This document shows positions 33,800-35,752 of a DNA stretch of 35,752 nucleotides, piece by piece. The notes beneath the pieces are model-generated. The model searched no databases. It was given only the letters and a program-made list of their open reading frames with translations, and had not been told where the DNA came from. The translations under genes and the position numbers were made by a program. Source of the DNA: Novosphingobium sp. Rr 2-17 (GTDB lineage Bacteria; Pseudomonadota; Alphaproteobacteria; Sphingomonadales; Sphingomonadaceae). The DNA lies in the NCBI RefSeq assembly GCF_000272475.1, contig NZ_AKFJ01000027.1, positions 1 to 35,752 of the forward strand. Reading direction: 5' to 3'. Every line of letters begins with the position of its first letter. Within the stretch, counting starts at the first letter, position 1.

Positions 33800-34627
33800 A
33801 TGACGTCCTTCACCGATTCCACCGTCCTCATCACCGGCGGCAGCAGCGGCATCGGTCGCGCCCTGGCCGAGGCGCTTGCGGCGCAAGGCGCGCGCGTCGC
33901 CATCGTCGGCACCAATGCCGGGAAGCTGGCCGAAGCCGCCGAAGCCATCCGTGCCACCGGTGGCGTCGTCGAAACCGCGCAGTTCGATGTCGCCAACGAA
34001 GCGGCCTGGACCGCCGCCGTGCCCGAGATCGAGGCCAAGCTCGGCCCGGTCGATCACTTGTTCCTGAACGCGGGCGTGGGCACCGATACGGTTCCGATCG
34101 AAGACGTCGCCGAATCGGTGTGGCGCTGGATCTGGGAAGTGAACGTGATGGGCACGGTCTATGGCCTGCGCACCTGCCTTCCGGGCATGAAGGCGCGCGG
34201 CAAGCCGGGTAACATCCTCATCACTTCGTCGATCGGTGCTTTCGTGCCCAAGACCGGCATGGCGCCTTACGCCGCGACCAAGGCCGGCCTCGTGGCTCTT
34301 GCCGAAAACCTGCGCGGCGAACTGGAAGGCACTGCGATCAAGGCTTCGGTGCTAATGCCCGCCGCCGTGAACACCCAGTTCAGCCAGACCTCGGCGCGGC
34401 TCGCCCCCGCCGACTTCCAGGACGAGGCGGCCAAGGAGGTGTTCCAGGGCATCGGCAACATGCTGCAGCATGGCATCGCCCCCAACGACGTCGCCCGCTT
34501 CGTGTTGGAGCGGATCGAGGCCGGCGCTTTCTACATCTTCACCCACCCCGACTTCCGCGATCTGATCGCCGGCAAGCAGGCCGAACTGCTGGCCGCGATC
34601 CCGACCGAAAAGCCCTTGGAGCTGTGA
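33800..34627 (+). CDS. SDR-family oxidoreductase (first of two overlapping-operon SDRs)
   Basis: A 275-residue classical SDR. The cofactor loop TGGSSGIG (12-19), NAG (90-92), Ser143/144 (ITSSIG), Tyr157 and Lys161 (YAATK) are present. The VGTNAGK after strand two has no acidic residue at the NAD-selecting position, so NADP is possible. The ATG at 33800 has only a weak binding site. The stop lies two bases before the ATG of the next SDR, and that gene's GGAG lies inside this one, so the two are translationally coupled. The substrate is unknown; the pair may perform successive or reversible alcohol/ketone steps. Confidence 0.92.
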   Translation: MTSFTDSTVLITGGSSGIGRALAEALAAQGARVAIVGTNAGKLAEAAEAIRATGGVVETAQFDVANEAAWTAAVPEIEAKLGPVDHLFLNAGVGTDTVPIEDVAESVWRWIWEVNVMGTVYGLRTCLPGMKARGKPGNILITSSIGAFVPKTGMAPYAATKAGLVALAENLRGELEGTAIKASVLMPAAVNTQFSQTSARLAPADFQDEAAKEVFQGIGNMLQHGIAPNDVARFVLERIEAGAFYIFTHPDFRDLIAGKQAELLAAIPTEKPLEL

Positions 34628-34629
34628 CG

Positions 34630-35394
34630 ATGACGCTGCCCGTCACTCCCAGCTTCCGCCTCGATGGCCGTCGCGCCGTGGTGACGGGCGCGGGTCGCGG
34701 CATCGGCCTGGCCGCTGCCGCCGCGCTGGCCGATGCCGGCGCCCATGTCACGCTGGTCGCCCGCAGCACCGGCGAGATCGCGGAAGCCGCCGCCGCGATC
34801 GTCGCGGCGGGCGGACAGGCCGCTGCCGCCCCGCTCGACGTGTCGGATCTCGATGCCGTCGCCGCCTTCTTCGCCGAGCGGCCCGCGTTCCATGTCCTGG
34901 TCAACAACGCCGGCACCAACCGGCCGATGTCGATGACCGAGGTGAGTGAGGCGGATTACGACGCCGTGCTCAACCTCAACGTCAAGAGCGCGTTCTTCGT
35001 CGCCCAAGGTGCGGCGCGGCGGATGATCGAAGAAGGCGTGGCTGGATCGCTGATCCACATGGGCTCGCAGATGGGCCATGTCGGCGGCGTCAACCGCTCG
35101 CTCTATTGTGCGTCGAAGTGGGCGATGGAAGGCATGAACAAGGCGTTCGCGCTCGACCTCGCCCAGCACCAGATCCGCACCAACACGATCGCCCCGACCT
35201 TCATCGAGACGCCTCTGACCAAGCCGTTCTTCGAGAACGCAGCGTTCAAGGCCAGCGTGCTGGAGAAGATCAAGCTGGGCCGGATCGGCCAGGTGACCGA
35301 CCTGATGGGCGCGGTGCTGTTCCTGGCATCCGACGCATCGGCGCTGATGACCGGCACCAGTCTGGTGGTAGACGGCGGCTGGACAGCGGATTGA
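34630..35394 (+). CDS. SDR-family oxidoreductase (second of the pair)
   Basis: A 254-residue classical SDR of the FabG-like type. TGAGRGIG (19-26), VNNAG (91-95), Ser136 (MGSQMG), Tyr149 and Lys153 (YCASK) are intact, and the C-terminus FLASDASALMTGTSLVVDGG is the standard ending for enzymes of 250 residues. The VARSTGE segment after strand two carries Arg, suggesting NADP. The ATG at 34630 has GGAG eight bases upstream; a GTG at 34624 overlaps the previous stop and is less likely. It is the last complete gene of the catabolic region in this window. Confidence 0.93.
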   Translation: MTLPVTPSFRLDGRRAVVTGAGRGIGLAAAAALADAGAHVTLVARSTGEIAEAAAAIVAAGGQAAAAPLDVSDLDAVAAFFAERPAFHVLVNNAGTNRPMSMTEVSEADYDAVLNLNVKSAFFVAQGAARRMIEEGVAGSLIHMGSQMGHVGGVNRSLYCASKWAMEGMNKAFALDLAQHQIRTNTIAPTFIETPLTKPFFENAAFKASVLEKIKLGRIGQVTDLMGAVLFLASDASALMTGTSLVVDGGWTAD

Positions 35395-35412
35395 TCGACG
35401 CGGCCCAAACGG

Positions 35413-35433
35413 CGTTACAACTCGATTGTAACG
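35413..35433. promoter_or_regulatory. Operator-like inverted repeat
   Basis: CGTTACAA (35413-35420) and TTGTAACG (35426-35433) are perfect 8-base arms with spacer CTCGA. It lies 19 bases after the SDR stop. It could govern a gene beyond the right edge, whose ribosome binding site may be the GAGG at 35743-35746. TetR-family sites often look like this. Confidence 0.6.
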
Positions 35434-35752
35434 TTAGCTTATCGCGGGGCAGGAGCACTTGCCGCGAGACGTAAGCCCGATTGCAAGTCCTCGGGCAGCC
35501 TCGGCGCAGCGGGGGCATGCAAACTCGTTTGGCGCCGCGGTGGGCAGGGCCGATGACGGCACGTCAACCGTACGTAACTTGCAGGAGCAGTCCTTGGGCT
35601 GCATCGGCCATCGACAAGTTTCGCAGGGCGGACGGGCCCTTCGAAAAGCATATCATGAACATTGGAGGGCCAATCGATCGGCCCGGCTACGTGCCTGACA
35701 CCCGTGGCGAAATTGATCGTGTTGTTTCGCTCTTTTCAAGTTGAGGATACTG
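35434..35752. other. Right-edge region, no complete gene
   Basis: About 320 bases, open in several frames but without family-like products. The last bases (TTGAGGATACTG) look like a ribosome binding site followed by the window end, so a gene probably starts just outside. No clear terminator for the SDR pair is seen. Confidence 0.45.

Noticed and set aside
35481..35744. An 87-codon frame at the right edge
   Set aside because: No binding site or family pattern; it ends just before what looks like the binding site of a gene outside the window.

Overview
The window looks like chromosomal DNA from a GC-rich alphaproteobacterium of the order Sphingomonadales, most like Novosphingobium or Sphingobium. 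This is inferred from gene content: a tonB-exbB-exbD-exbD operon with two exbD genes, a MipZ-type division ATPase beside a small membrane J-domain protein, a cold-shock protein with a Gly-rich N-terminus, a hom/glpX/prs neighbourhood, and many catabolic SDR, FAH and flavoprotein genes. No rRNA, tRNA, CRISPR array, transposase or phage gene was seen.

Bases 1-8500 are housekeeping. They hold a truncated cold-shock gene, a DUF442 rhodanese/phosphatase-like protein, a hisN-type phosphatase with a gamma-glutamylcyclotransferase-like partner, an AraC-type regulator, prs, glpX, hom and two secreted proteins of unknown function. Bases 8821-11414 are the TonB energy-transduction operon, closed by a strong terminator. 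Bases 12089-17888 carry an Lhr-like DEXH helicase, a disordered BON-domain protein, and a phosphomannomutase/phosphoglucomutase enlarged by two low-complexity insertions.

Bases 18000-19420 are less GC-rich and hold an orphan gene plus an aspartate-racemase-family gene broken by a one-base frameshift. Bases 19637-22723 return to core genes: mipZ with its J-domain neighbour, panC, and a CsgG-family secreted protein.

Bases 22799-35394 look like a catabolic region: an aromatic-ring FAD hydroxylase with a GST 6 bases behind it, a DUF6152 periplasmic protein, an FAH-family C-C hydrolase, a zinc alcohol dehydrogenase, three SDRs, a cytochrome c, an MFS transporter, and two related secreted proteins of unknown function. 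A plausible reading is uptake (MFS), ring hydroxylation (flavoprotein), isomerisation (GST), C-C cleavage (FAH), and oxidation or reduction of alcohols and ketones (ADH, SDRs), with periplasmic accessory proteins. The substrate cannot be read from the sequence. Several promoters here carry clear and mutually different palindromes, yet no regulator gene lies inside this region, so control probably comes in trans. The least understood parts are the periplasmic trio (25359-25760, 31825-33623), including a protein whose mature form is predicted to start His-His, and the long structured leader before 31825.
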